Shown here: positions 26,698-35,825 of the stretch, in pieces | Layout: the number at the start of each line of letters is the position of its first letter | Position numbering within the stretch: position 1 is the first letter of the stretch | NCBI GenBank assembly: GCA_007751475.1 | Contig: CP036434.1 | Coordinates: 5,523,524-5,587,523 of the forward strand | Length of the DNA: 64,000 nucleotides | Direction: 5' to 3' | Origin: Saltatorellus ferox | GTDB taxonomy: Bacteria; Planctomycetota; UBA1135; GCA-002686595 | Position numbers and translations under genes: made by a program | The notes under the pieces: model-generated | Database searches by the model: none | What the model was told of the DNA's origin: nothing | Seen by the model: the letters and a program-made list of their open reading frames with translations, nothing else

Positions 26698-28530
26698 CTA
26701 ATCGGAAAGCTGCGGAGCGAGGAACGCCCGAACCTCTCCGATCGCTCCCTGCACCTCCACCGCCGTGATCTCGCCCGCCTCGAAGGGAGTGAGCGACAGG
26801 ACGCAGATCTTCGACACCGGCTCCCTGAAGGTCGCGCGGACTTCGCGCTCGACGCCATCCGGCGTGACGCCGCGGATCAGCACGTCGATCTCCTCCGGAC
26901 TGCCCGTCCACTGGATGGTGACCACATCGTGGAGCCCGACCGACACCGCCTCTGATGCACCCTGGAGCCCGTGGTCTCCGCTCGGCTCCAGCGGGATCTC
27001 CACGGCATGTTCGAGGTCCGCGTCGACCTCGACCGTGACGGTCACGGTGGCGGTGGGTGCCGCCCCCTGCGCCGCCACGATGCCGACCTCCGACCCATCG
27101 GGCAGGGATTGAATCACCGGCAAGAGGACTTCGTGCTCCCCCGGCCCGAGGACCCAGTACTGAAGAGCGCCCGTGGAGCGCAGCTGCCACTCCGTCGAGT
27201 CGTCGCCCCATGTCTTGATACGCAGCTGAAGCACGCCGTCGCCGCTGGAAAGCAACGTCCCCTCCGGGAAGAGGACCTTCCCGCCACGCCGCGGCTTCTC
27301 CGCGAAGGTGAACGGCCCCAACAGGTCCACAGGCAACGGCAGGGTCCCCGCCTCCGTGGTGCCCGTGAAGAACGCCGCCAGACTCTGCTGCGCCGAGTGA
27401 GACCCCGCGCCGATCTGAAACGCCTGATGGATCGGGAACTCGTACAGCACGCGGCTCGGGAAACGGCGCCCGCTGAACTTGCCAGCGAAGTACGCCAGCG
27501 AGCCGCCGAAGGGCGTACCGGCGATTCCGCCCGGGTAGACCACTCGGCCAAGTGCCACGGCGACCAGCTCGGCGAAAGCAAAGTTCCGGGTGAAGCTGGA
27601 ACCGACCACAGCGACGTCGACGTCCGTCGGCAGCTTCTTCATGCGCTTGAGCACCTCGCGCGGCCGAAGGTAGGGACGGATGGAGACATCCCCATTGATC
27701 CAATCCACCGCGGGATGGTCGCGTTGGATCGCGGCGAAGTCGAGGAGCAGTGCAGGCGCAGCTGTCGGTGCCTCTTGCAGCCAGAGCTTCGTCTCGTGGG
27801 TCACGAGCTCCGGATAGGTCTCGGCGATAGAGCGCGCCAGCGCCTTCTCGCCACCAAAGGCCCAATGCGTGTCTCGGCGGAGATAGCGCCCCTCCGCCGG
27901 AACGTCTTCCCAGGCCCGCGTCACGTCGAGCAGCGTCACACCGCGCTCCCGAAGGGCTTGAACGATCCCGGCGTCGTATTCAGGGTCAGACTTCATCCCG
28001 CGTGGAAGCTTCTCGGCGCAGGCGACGGCCTTGCGTGGAACAGGAATGAACGTCACCGCGGAGCCCATACGGGCCAGGCGCCGCTGGATCGCCGCGCCAG
28101 TCTGGCCCATGAGGCGAATGCCGCGGTCACGGGTTGCAGCGGGTGGCTGAATCCTGTCCCTGAGAAACAGCCATCCGTCCTGGCCCGCCACGAGGTCCGC
28201 AGGGACGGTGTTCAAGACCTTCATGACGAAGGCCGACCAGAAGGGCGCAAGAGAACGACGCACGCGCGATCGCGCCTTGAGGTGGGTCTCCCACCCACTC
28301 GCAAGCGATCCATCCCACGGATTCTGCTGTAGCTTGGCCTGCATGAGGTCGCGGGCTTCCTGGCCGATCGGCTTGACGACGGGCGCTGGAAAGAGCGTGT
28401 CCATGGCCGTGGTGCCGAGGATCACCAGGGCGCCGAGTAGCAGGAGGGCAAGCGAGATCTTCCGCACGCCCGGCCCCATGGCAACGGGTCCACCGTCCTC
28501 TTCGCCCGGTACGTGAATCAGCTCGTCCAT
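26698..28530 (-). CDS. AlgJ/AlgX-like SGNH O-acetyltransferase
   Basis: A 610-residue protein starting MDELIHVPGEEDGG; its ATG overlaps the MBOAT stop (TGATG). There is one membrane segment (about 24-45). The domain matches the alginate O-acetyltransferase AlgJ/AlgX group: the DxH pair in RDTHWAFGGEKA (near 220) and the Ser motif GSSFTRNF (near 310). These proteins move acetyl groups from an MBOAT partner onto a polysaccharide in the periplasm. The C-terminal ~210 residues, from about 400 on, are beta-rich and not part of AlgJ. They look like one or two carbohydrate-binding-type sandwiches. Coupling to the MBOAT gene strongly supports the assignment. Confidence 0.88.
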   Translation of the reverse strand: MDELIHVPGEEDGGPVAMGPGVRKISLALLLLGALVILGTTAMDTLFPAPVVKPIGQEARDLMQAKLQQNPWDGSLASGWETHLKARSRVRRSLAPFWSAFVMKVLNTVPADLVAGQDGWLFLRDRIQPPAATRDRGIRLMGQTGAAIQRRLARMGSAVTFIPVPRKAVACAEKLPRGMKSDPEYDAGIVQALRERGVTLLDVTRAWEDVPAEGRYLRRDTHWAFGGEKALARSIAETYPELVTHETKLWLQEAPTAAPALLLDFAAIQRDHPAVDWINGDVSIRPYLRPREVLKRMKKLPTDVDVAVVGSSFTRNFAFAELVAVALGRVVYPGGIAGTPFGGSLAYFAGKFSGRRFPSRVLYEFPIHQAFQIGAGSHSAQQSLAAFFTGTTEAGTLPLPVDLLGPFTFAEKPRRGGKVLFPEGTLLSSGDGVLQLRIKTWGDDSTEWQLRSTGALQYWVLGPGEHEVLLPVIQSLPDGSEVGIVAAQGAAPTATVTVTVEVDADLEHAVEIPLEPSGDHGLQGASEAVSVGLHDVVTIQWTGSPEEIDVLIRGVTPDGVEREVRATFREPVSKICVLSLTPFEAGEITAVEVQGAIGEVRAFLAPQLSD

Positions 28531-29924
28531 CAGAATTGGAAGTACAGGAAGGGAACGTTGGCCGCTCGATGCAGGTGCATCAAGGACACGAGGAAAAGCA
28601 GGAACACGACCATCATCCACCAAGCCCTCGGGGCGGCCGCTTGCTCCTGCGTCGTGCGGAACCCCCAGACCACGATCGGCGCGGCGATCATGGCCAGGGT
28701 CTGCATGGGCGTCCACTCGATGAAGAGCCCCGCGCCCGCGCCGCTGGAGGCACCGACCATCGCCCCCATCATGCGAAATGCATCTCCCATGGAGTCCGCG
28801 CGGAAGAAGACCCAACCGAAGACCACGAGCACGAAGGTCAGGAGATTCTGTGCAAAGGCTGGCAGTCCTCCGAAGAGACTACGCTTGCCCGAGAGTCGCT
28901 CCAGGATCAGCCAGAACCCCTGGTAAGCGCCCCAGGCGATGAACGTCCAGGCCGCACCGTGCCAGAGGCCCCCGAGGAGCATCGTGAGCGCGAGGTTCAC
29001 GTAGGTGCGCACGGCCCCCTTGCGGTTCCCGCCGAGCGGTACGTACAGGTAGTCCCGCAGGAACGACGACAGCGAGATGTGCCAGCGCCGCCAGAACTCC
29101 GTGATGCTCCGCGAGATGTAGGGCCGGTTGAAGTTGACCGGGAACCGGAAGCCGATCAGCAGCCCGAGGCCGATGGCCATGTCCGAGTAGCCCGAGAAGT
29201 CGAAGTAGATCTGGAAGGTGTAGCTGAGAGCCGCCACCCAGGCCTCCAACACGCTGAGCGAGTCTGCGCCGAAGCCAGCGTCTGCAGCGATGGCAAAGGT
29301 ATCGGCGAGCAGCACCTTCTTCGCCATGCCGGCCTGGAAGATCAGGGCTCCGATGGCCGCCTTCTCCAGGCTGTGCGTCCGCGTGCGAAGCTGCTCCGCC
29401 ACCGACCGATAGCGCACGATCGGGCCAGCGACCAGCTGGGGGAACATGGACACGTAGCAAGCGAAGTCCCTGAAGCTCGACGCGGGCTCGGCATCGCCCC
29501 GATACACGTCAACGGTGTAGCTGAGGGTCTGGAAGGTGTAGAAGGAGATACCGACGGGCAGCACCACGGCCGTCCAGGACACCTGATCATGCCCCATCGA
29601 GGCGAGGATCCCGTTGAGCGTCTCCACGCCGAAGTTGGCGTACTTGAAGTAGGCCAGGAGCCCCAGGTTGGACAAGCAGGACAAGAGAACGAAACGCTTG
29701 CCGCTCCGCTCTCTCCTCCGGTCCCGAACGATGCCCTTGCCGCACGAGTAGTCGACTAGCGTCGACACCCACATCAGCAGAACGAAGTCCGGCCGCCACC
29801 ATCCGTAGAACACGTAGCTGAAGAGCGCGATGATCCAGGACCGCCATGCCCTCGGAGCCAGGTAGTAGGCGGCCAGGAACGCCGGAAGGAAGACGTAGAG
29901 AAAAACGTAGCTGGTGAGGAGCAT
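28530..29924 (-). CDS. MBOAT-family O-acyltransferase (AlgI-like)
   Basis: A 464-residue polytopic protein starting MLLTSYVFLYVFLPAF, the typical AlgI N-terminus. Signature stretches are PVGISFYTFQTLSYTVDVYR, FPQLVAGPIVRY, FDFSGYSDMAIG, NRPYISRSITEFWRRWHISL and GGLWHGAAWTF, whose His is the proposed catalytic residue. AlgI-type proteins pass acetyl groups across the membrane to AlgJ/AlgX-type enzymes. It is translationally coupled to the AlgJ-like gene downstream. The 169-bp gap upstream (29925-30093) may carry a promoter; the sequence just before the ATG (AGGAGGT near 29938) is a strong ribosome-binding site. Confidence 0.94.
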   Translation of the reverse strand: MLLTSYVFLYVFLPAFLAAYYLAPRAWRSWIIALFSYVFYGWWRPDFVLLMWVSTLVDYSCGKGIVRDRRRERSGKRFVLLSCLSNLGLLAYFKYANFGVETLNGILASMGHDQVSWTAVVLPVGISFYTFQTLSYTVDVYRGDAEPASSFRDFACYVSMFPQLVAGPIVRYRSVAEQLRTRTHSLEKAAIGALIFQAGMAKKVLLADTFAIAADAGFGADSLSVLEAWVAALSYTFQIYFDFSGYSDMAIGLGLLIGFRFPVNFNRPYISRSITEFWRRWHISLSSFLRDYLYVPLGGNRKGAVRTYVNLALTMLLGGLWHGAAWTFIAWGAYQGFWLILERLSGKRSLFGGLPAFAQNLLTFVLVVFGWVFFRADSMGDAFRMMGAMVGASSGAGAGLFIEWTPMQTLAMIAAPIVVWGFRTTQEQAAAPRAWWMMVVFLLFLVSLMHLHRAANVPFLYFQF

Positions 29925-30093
29925 GGGGACGCACCTCCTTTCTAGCGGGCTCTTCGGGGAAAGGCCATCGGTTGCGGCGCTTCCTCCGGCCCGGACGCCA
30001 GTTCACCGGCGAACGTCCAGCTCTGAACCATCGCGGGTCTCGTTGGGAGATCAGAAGCCCGCCCGGATCTCCACCTCACCGCCCGGCCACGCC

Positions 30094-32535
30094 TCACTTC
30101 ATCGTGGCGAACACGATGTCGTCGATCCCCACCCAGAGCCCATCAGCGGTGGCATGATCCACGATCTCCAGCACCGCCTGCTTCCCACGGAACTCCGACA
30201 CGTCCCAGAAGATCCCGAGTGAGTCCTCGCTCTCGTTCCCCTGCTCCGTCCGCACGGCCTGCCCGTCGACCAGGAGCGTGACGGACGTGAGTTCGTCCCC
30301 GAAGTCGAGCATGCGGAAGCGAATCTCATCATGCTCGATCACGAAGGGTTCGCTCACCTGCTCCAGTTCCCCTTCGAGGCCCCGCGACATCGCCGCGTGC
30401 TCCGAAGAGTAGATGTGCAAGCCGTGGGCGCGTGCGGCCTCCCGAAGCGAGGCGGGCTGCTCCGTGAACGACTTGGCCCATGCGCCCACGGAACCGCCGC
30501 TCTCGAAGTCATCGAACACGATTCGCTCGGCGTCGGTCCGTGATCGCACCTCGTTGAAGGCCACCGCATGCTTGGCGCCCGCCCACTGCGTGAAGCGAAT
30601 CGAAGCCACCCGTCCGCGCCAGGGCGCCAGATCGAAGACGACGCGCTCGAACCGGGGATCCTCGGCATCGAAGTGGCCGATGGACGAGAGGACCGCCTGA
30701 CCATCCACGAGAAGCTGAGCGCCCGTGAGAATCTCCGACTTGGCCGCGAGAAGGAACTCGAGGGAATCGAAGTCGATGCGGAAGGACGGAGACTCTGCGC
30801 CGTGTTCCCCGGGTCCCACCAGCATGAACTCGTCTTCGTAGGGCTGACCGTCGTAGTCAAGTTTGAGCAGGGCTCCGACCCGCGTCGCGATCCCGCCCTG
30901 CTCGATCCAATGGTGCCGTCCCCTTCGGTCGAGACGGAACTCGAAGGGCGACGCGATGTCGGGTGCATCCGAATCGCCCACGTTCCGGGCGCCGCCGAGA
31001 ATGCTGTCGAATCGCGCGTCGAGCACCTCTTTCCGCAGCCCGAGTTCGAAGCGAGTGCCGGCCGTGAAGACGGTCAGGTATCCCTTGGGCATCCGGCCGT
31101 TTCCGCAGACGAAGAGCCCGGGTTGGCGCTCCTCGAGGATCTCTTGCAACGTCGTCCGCCGCGAGCTGCTGCCGTGGAAGTAGATGCCCTTGGTGACGAG
31201 CCCTGCTTGATCGATCGCCGGGTTGTCCGAGAGGTAGGCGAAGTAGCCGGGCTCGAGGGTCAGCAGGGCCTGGTCCGAAAGACCAGCGCTGACGACGAAA
31301 CGCGCCATGGTCTCGTACGCCTCGACGCGATACCGATACTGGCCGCCGTCCGAGAACATTTTCTCCTTTTGCTCGACGTGGGGCACGACCGCAACCGCGA
31401 CGAGATAGAGAACGGGGAGAAGCGCTACCTCCGTGAGAGGGAGAATTCGAAGCCACTTCAAGAGGCTTGCGAGTCCGAGCATCGACAGGAGCACGGCGCA
31501 GTAGGTGGCGGGCGCGGGATACCAGAGAAACTGAATGCTCGGTCCGATCAGCGAATAGCCGGCCATCAGCGCGAGCGGATAGAGAGCCAGGATTCGGGTG
31601 CCGATGCTGCGCTCCCTCAGAGCGACGACGAACCCTGCGATCACGCCCGCGCCGAGCACCAGGGCGAGAACGAGGCTCGCGTGGTCGCCGAGAACATCCC
31701 AGGGCCCGGGTCTCTTGAGCCAGCTCGTCGAGAGCTCCCACTGCCGCGCCGACGCTGCCGTGAGGTACGTCAAGGGCCCCGTGTCCCCTGTCTTGGCGCC
31801 GAGGGTGTTCGGAAAGACGCTGCCGAAGTACCACTGAGCGAACGCCAGCCAGGGCAGGACGAGCGCCGTGGAGAGCAGCCCGAGACGAACGGGGACCCGG
31901 CGGTCCCGCCAGGCGAGCAGCCCGAAGTAGAGGATGGCGAAGAGAGCCGCGTCGTACCGAGTGAGGAACGCGAAGGCCACCAGGACGGCACCGAGCCTGA
32001 AGCGCTCGAGGGTCGCTGCCCAAACGGCTCCCATCAGGAGGGCGATCAGGAACGGCGTCTCCAGCCCGAAGAATCGGTAGAGTTCCGGACCGCCGGCGCT
32101 GCAGAACACCGCGAACGCAACGCCCAGAATCGGAGCTCCCCGCCCCCGCAGCATGAATCCGCCGAGCAGCCCGACGGTGGCGATGGCACCGACGAAGAGG
32201 AGCCCCGACGCGGTCGGAATGTCCGCGCCGAGGAAGCCGAGGAGGGCCAGGATGAGCGTGTAGAGCGGCGCGGTCGTGCCGAGCACCCTTTCGCCCTCGG
32301 TGAAGACGAAGCCCCGTCCGTTCGCGATGTTGTCCGCATACCGGTACGTGATGTAGGCGTCCTCGAAGATGTACTCCGAGAAAGTCCGCCAGATGAACAC
32401 CGCGCCGAGGATGGCCGTCGCCCACAGGAGAAGAAGCGTGATCGCCGAGATTCCTCGCTGGATCGGGCTCTTCTCGGCGGCTTCACTCACCGGGTTCGGC
32501 ACCGTCGATATGGGACTCGTCAGGGCAGCTGTCAT
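30094..32535 (-). CDS. GT-C fold membrane glycosyltransferase-like protein with a large C-terminal region
   Basis: An 813-residue protein. About ten or more transmembrane segments occupy residues 30-390. The first extracytoplasmic loop has the acidic motif FEDAYITYRYADN typical of GT-C transferases that use lipid-linked sugars. The remaining ~420 residues should lie outside. They include two related beta-sandwich-like segments built around LLVDGQAV (near 640 and 750), each followed by a predicted W-RG or EFRGK strand. It is upstream of the AlgI/AlgJ pair on the same strand and fits a surface-polysaccharide or glycosylation locus. Donor and acceptor are unknown. Confidence 0.83.
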   Translation of the reverse strand: MTAALTSPISTVPNPVSEAAEKSPIQRGISAITLLLLWATAILGAVFIWRTFSEYIFEDAYITYRYADNIANGRGFVFTEGERVLGTTAPLYTLILALLGFLGADIPTASGLLFVGAIATVGLLGGFMLRGRGAPILGVAFAVFCSAGGPELYRFFGLETPFLIALLMGAVWAATLERFRLGAVLVAFAFLTRYDAALFAILYFGLLAWRDRRVPVRLGLLSTALVLPWLAFAQWYFGSVFPNTLGAKTGDTGPLTYLTAASARQWELSTSWLKRPGPWDVLGDHASLVLALVLGAGVIAGFVVALRERSIGTRILALYPLALMAGYSLIGPSIQFLWYPAPATYCAVLLSMLGLASLLKWLRILPLTEVALLPVLYLVAVAVVPHVEQKEKMFSDGGQYRYRVEAYETMARFVVSAGLSDQALLTLEPGYFAYLSDNPAIDQAGLVTKGIYFHGSSSRRTTLQEILEERQPGLFVCGNGRMPKGYLTVFTAGTRFELGLRKEVLDARFDSILGGARNVGDSDAPDIASPFEFRLDRRGRHHWIEQGGIATRVGALLKLDYDGQPYEDEFMLVGPGEHGAESPSFRIDFDSLEFLLAAKSEILTGAQLLVDGQAVLSSIGHFDAEDPRFERVVFDLAPWRGRVASIRFTQWAGAKHAVAFNEVRSRTDAERIVFDDFESGGSVGAWAKSFTEQPASLREAARAHGLHIYSSEHAAMSRGLEGELEQVSEPFVIEHDEIRFRMLDFGDELTSVTLLVDGQAVRTEQGNESEDSLGIFWDVSEFRGKQAVLEIVDHATADGLWVGIDDIVFATMK

Positions 32536-32930
32536 CGGGAGATCTCCCTGGTCAGCGTCCGGGCCGAGCGAGCTCGATCAGGGCTCGAAGGGGCCGGAGA
32601 CCCGGCGTGTTCGATGGTTTCTTCTACGGAAGGGTGGAGCACGAAGAAACCTACCTTGGCAGCGGGAGCTGGGCGGGCGGTCATGGGACAGGAGCTTGGA
32701 GGCCGACGAGAACTCGGGGAACAGCAGACGCGGGGGGGCCTGCTCGGGAAGGCGTGAGGGCGCTGGTATTCGAACCGCTCACGCATCCATTCGGTGCTGA
32801 AAACCGAGCAGAGACCCCAAAACGGGCCTTCGCGCGTCTCGGGATGCAGCCCGCTGGCACCAACGGAAGACGCGGCAGCGCAGATCCCCTGGATCCACGC
32901 CGCCGCGTTCATTCACCTGACGGTGGGTGC
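32536..32930. other. 395-bp intergenic region
   Basis: It lies between the start of the GT-C gene (32535, minus) and the 3' end of the RGG protein gene (32931, minus). A 126-codon frame at 32532-32912 overlaps the GT-C start as ATGA, but its content (Pro/Arg/Ser-rich, no hydrophobic pattern) looks like noise. The region probably holds the GT-C promoter and the terminator of the upstream gene; no clear hairpin with a T-tract was seen. Confidence 0.5.
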
Positions 32931-33965
32931 TCAGTAGCTGTCGTCGTAGCCGCCGCCCGAGCTGCTGCCCGTGTCGGCCCAGCCGCCGCCGTAGCCGCCG
33001 CCACCACCGCCGCCGCGGCGCGCGCCGCCGCGTCGGAAGCCGCCGCCGCCGCGACGGGCTCCGCCGCCGTAGCCGCCGCCGCCACCGCTGTCGCCATAGC
33101 CGCCGCCACCGCCACGGTAGCCACCACCGCCGCCGCCGCGGTAGCCGCCACCACCGCCACCGCCGCGGTAGCCGCCGCCACCACCGCCGCCGCGGTAGCC
33201 GCCGCCACCGCCGCCGCCGCGGTAGCCACCACCACCGCCGCCGCGATAGCCGCCACCACCACCGCCGCCGCGGTAGCTGCCCTGGCCTTCCGCTGCCGCG
33301 TTATCCATGTCCGGAGCCGTCGCGAGACGGGCCGTCACTTCACGGCCGCGCACCTGGGCACCCGACATCGACGAGACCACGCGATCGCTGTGACGCTCGG
33401 GGACCTCGACGAAGCTGTAGCGGGAGAAGATGTCGATCGAGCCGATCGCCGACCCTTCGATTCCGGTCTCGCCCGCGATCGCGCCGACGAGGTCGCCAGG
33501 ACGGATCCCGTCCATGCGTCCGGCGCTGATGAAGAGACGCGACATTCCATCCTCGACCGGCTTGTAGGAGCGGCCGCCCGAACTGGGGCGCGACGACTCG
33601 TAGCCGCCACGGCTCGGTGCTTCCTCGAAGCGGGGGCGCGACGCCGCCGCCGGAGCTGCAGCGGCCGCCTGAGCCGGCGCCGCCTGCGTGTTCGTGTCAT
33701 AGCTCGCGCCGCTGCGGCGCGCGCGGGATCCAGGCTTGGCCTGCTCCACCTCGTACCCTGCGATGCGTTCCAGCACCTCGGGCTCCTGGGCACGGCGCGC
33801 GAGGCGCGCCAGCGCTGCGGCGATCTCTGAGGGATCGCGATCGGTCTCGGCAACCACCTCTTTCACCAGGTCGCTGTACATCTCCAGCCCTTCCTCTTCC
33901 TGAAGGCTCAGGATGATGGCGGACTTGAACTGGGCCAATGGCACCTCTTCAACGGCGTCGGTCAT
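32931..33965 (-). CDS. Helicase-less DbpA RNA-binding-domain protein with RGG-rich tail
   Basis: From ATG 33965 the protein is 344 residues. The N-terminal ~70 residues are helical (FKSAIILSLQEEEGLEMYSD) and resemble the region after the helicase core in DEAD-box proteins. A linker rich in Ala/Ser follows. A DbpA-type RNA-binding domain (about 140-213) includes MSRLFISAGRMDGIRPGDLV, AIGSIDIFSRYSFVEVPE and GREVTARLA. From about 222 the tail is a tandem array of YRGGGGGGG-like units, ending GGGYDDSY. No DEAD, Walker or SAT motif is present. AAAGGAT upstream of this ATG supports the start over the one at 34007. It probably binds structured RNA, for example in cold adaptation or ribosome assembly; that role is inferred. 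Confidence 0.88.
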   Translation of the reverse strand: MTDAVEEVPLAQFKSAIILSLQEEEGLEMYSDLVKEVVAETDRDPSEIAAALARLARRAQEPEVLERIAGYEVEQAKPGSRARRSGASYDTNTQAAPAQAAAAAPAAASRPRFEEAPSRGGYESSRPSSGGRSYKPVEDGMSRLFISAGRMDGIRPGDLVGAIAGETGIEGSAIGSIDIFSRYSFVEVPERHSDRVVSSMSGAQVRGREVTARLATAPDMDNAAAEGQGSYRGGGGGGGYRGGGGGGYRGGGGGGGYRGGGGGGGYRGGGGGGGYRGGGGGGYRGGGGGYGDSGGGGGYGGGARRGGGGFRRGGARRGGGGGGGYGGGWADTGSSSGGGYDDSY

Positions 33966-34183
33966 TTTCTCTTTATCCTTTTCTGGCCAGGCCTCTCGGG
34001 CCGGCACGATTCATCGGGGTTCGCCAAAACGGTGGCGCCCTCGGGGCTCACATGGCCCTCGGTATCCGCAGGTCCAACGGACCTCGGGGGAGAAAAGGCT
34101 ACCCGAGCCATGGGGCCAGCGCCCATTCTCGCGTCACAATCTCCGCATACGGCCCCGAACCGCCAACCCAGGGCCCCACATTG

Positions 34184-35800
34184 ATGACCGAATCCAAGGA
34201 AGCCCAGGGCGCGATTCTGCCCGACGAGCCGTCGACGCCCCCCACTCGCCCCTCCGTCCGCCAGTCCCTGCGGGGCTACTTCCGTGGCCTGGGTGCTGCC
34301 CGGCGAGGTCTCCTCCTCGTGCTCTTCCTCGCAGTGGCCACGCGCCTCGGATACGCGTTCTCCAGGAGCCTCGTCCTCGACGAGTTCCACAGCTACTACC
34401 ACGCGACCGCCGCGAACTGGGACGCGTTCCTGGAGGGCCTCTACCGGGACAACCATCCCCCGCTCTCGTTCCTCGTCATCGGGGCAGCGGCCTCCGCGTT
34501 CGGCCGCGCGGAGTGGGCCTTGCGCTCGCCCGCGTTCCTCTTCGGGCTGCTCGAGATCGCGCTGGTCGCCTCGTGGGCGGGGAGCCTCGTTCGCAGGTCG
34601 GAGGAAGAGCCGCGCGGCTCCGCCTGGAGCCGCGCCCATGCCCCGATCTGGGCGGCCGCGATGCTCGCCGCGTCGACCCTGCACTTTGACTACGGTACCC
34701 AGGCTCGCATGTACGCGGGCCTCTCCCTCTGCGTCACGATCGCGACCTACGCGGCGATGACGATGCTCGTGCGGGACGACGAGGAGACGGGAGGCCAGCC
34801 GATGCTCGGCGCCACCTTGGCCTTCGCCTTCGCCGCGGCGGCCGCGTTCCACATGCACTACTTCGCCATCCAGTACTTCGGCGTGCTGACCGGCGCCTTC
34901 GTGGTGGTCGCGCTCGTGACGGGCAAGTGGGTCGCGCTGAGCATGTACTCGATCGCCGCCTTCGTCGCCTTCGTCGCTTCCTTGCCCTGGGCCGTGACCG
35001 GCTTCTTCCATCAGCTCAGGCACAACCTTCCGCCAGGGGGCGACGACGTCCGCTTCCAGTCGCTCGGCGAGGCCTTCGTTCAGCTTTTCTTCCACAACAT
35101 CCGCTTCGGCGGGCCGATCGGACGGATCGCTTTCATCGGCGGCGCGGGGCTCGTGCTGCTGATCGCGCTTCGCGGCTTGGGCCTCGCGCTCGCTTCGAAG
35201 AAGCTGCGCGCGCCCGTGCTCTTGATGGCGACCACGGCCTTTGCCGTACCGGTCCTCAGCTGGGCCGTCGCGCTCTACGTGCCGCGCGCGGGCTTCACCT
35301 GGCACTACGTGCTCCCTTCCGCCGGCGCCATGGCCGTGCTGTTCGCCCTCGGGGCGCGCGGCCGCGTCGCGGGCGCGATTGCCGCCGTGCCGCTCTTCCT
35401 CGCCACGGTGCTCGTGGCGCTGCACCTCGCGAACCCGGCCACCGAGGACTTCCGTGGCGCCGTCGCGCACGCGCTCGAAAAGGTGAAGACCGCTCCCTCG
35501 GAGGAGGTCACGCGCGTGATCTCCGTCGAATGGCAGCCAGCGCTCTTCCCCCAGGGCCAGCCCTGGGACTACTACGCGCCCAGGCTCGCCAGCGGCACGC
35601 CGCCAGAGCGCGAGCCGATGCTGGAGGGGAAATTCACGGTCCAATCCGTCGAGCGACTCGACGACGCGGACCGCGTCATCGTGATCTGCCGTTCCATGCC
35701 CGGAAACCAGCACCTCATGCAGGTACTTCGGAAGCGCTTTCCGCAACACACCTCCACCCCCTTCGGCTTCGGCCTCGACGTGCTCGTCTACACGCGGTGA
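34184..35800 (+). CDS. GT-C fold (GT39-like) membrane glycosyltransferase-like protein
   Basis: From ATG 34184 (MTESKEAQGAILPDEPST) the protein is 538 residues; the frame upstream is shadow sequence. The first loop after the first membrane helix reads SLVLDEFHSYYH and then DNHPPLSFLVIG, the acidic and HPP motifs of the ArnT/PMT-like superfamily. About ten membrane segments follow, to about residue 430. A short soluble C-terminal domain (ATEDFRGAVAHALEK...) ends the protein. This architecture is common in planctomycete proteins of unknown substrate. It is divergent from the RGG protein gene; the 218-bp spacer should hold both promoters. Confidence 0.87.
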   Translation: MTESKEAQGAILPDEPSTPPTRPSVRQSLRGYFRGLGAARRGLLLVLFLAVATRLGYAFSRSLVLDEFHSYYHATAANWDAFLEGLYRDNHPPLSFLVIGAAASAFGRAEWALRSPAFLFGLLEIALVASWAGSLVRRSEEEPRGSAWSRAHAPIWAAAMLAASTLHFDYGTQARMYAGLSLCVTIATYAAMTMLVRDDEETGGQPMLGATLAFAFAAAAAFHMHYFAIQYFGVLTGAFVVVALVTGKWVALSMYSIAAFVAFVASLPWAVTGFFHQLRHNLPPGGDDVRFQSLGEAFVQLFFHNIRFGGPIGRIAFIGGAGLVLLIALRGLGLALASKKLRAPVLLMATTAFAVPVLSWAVALYVPRAGFTWHYVLPSAGAMAVLFALGARGRVAGAIAAVPLFLATVLVALHLANPATEDFRGAVAHALEKVKTAPSEEVTRVISVEWQPALFPQGQPWDYYAPRLASGTPPEREPMLEGKFTVQSVERLDDADRVIVICRSMPGNQHLMQVLRKRFPQHTSTPFGFGLDVLVYTR

Positions 35801-35825
35801 ATCCGGTCGATCGGCGCCAGACGAG

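Noticed and set aside
32532..32912. 126-codon gene upstream of the GT-C gene
   Set aside because: Pro/Arg/Ser-rich noise composition and no recognisable feature apart from the ATGA overlap.
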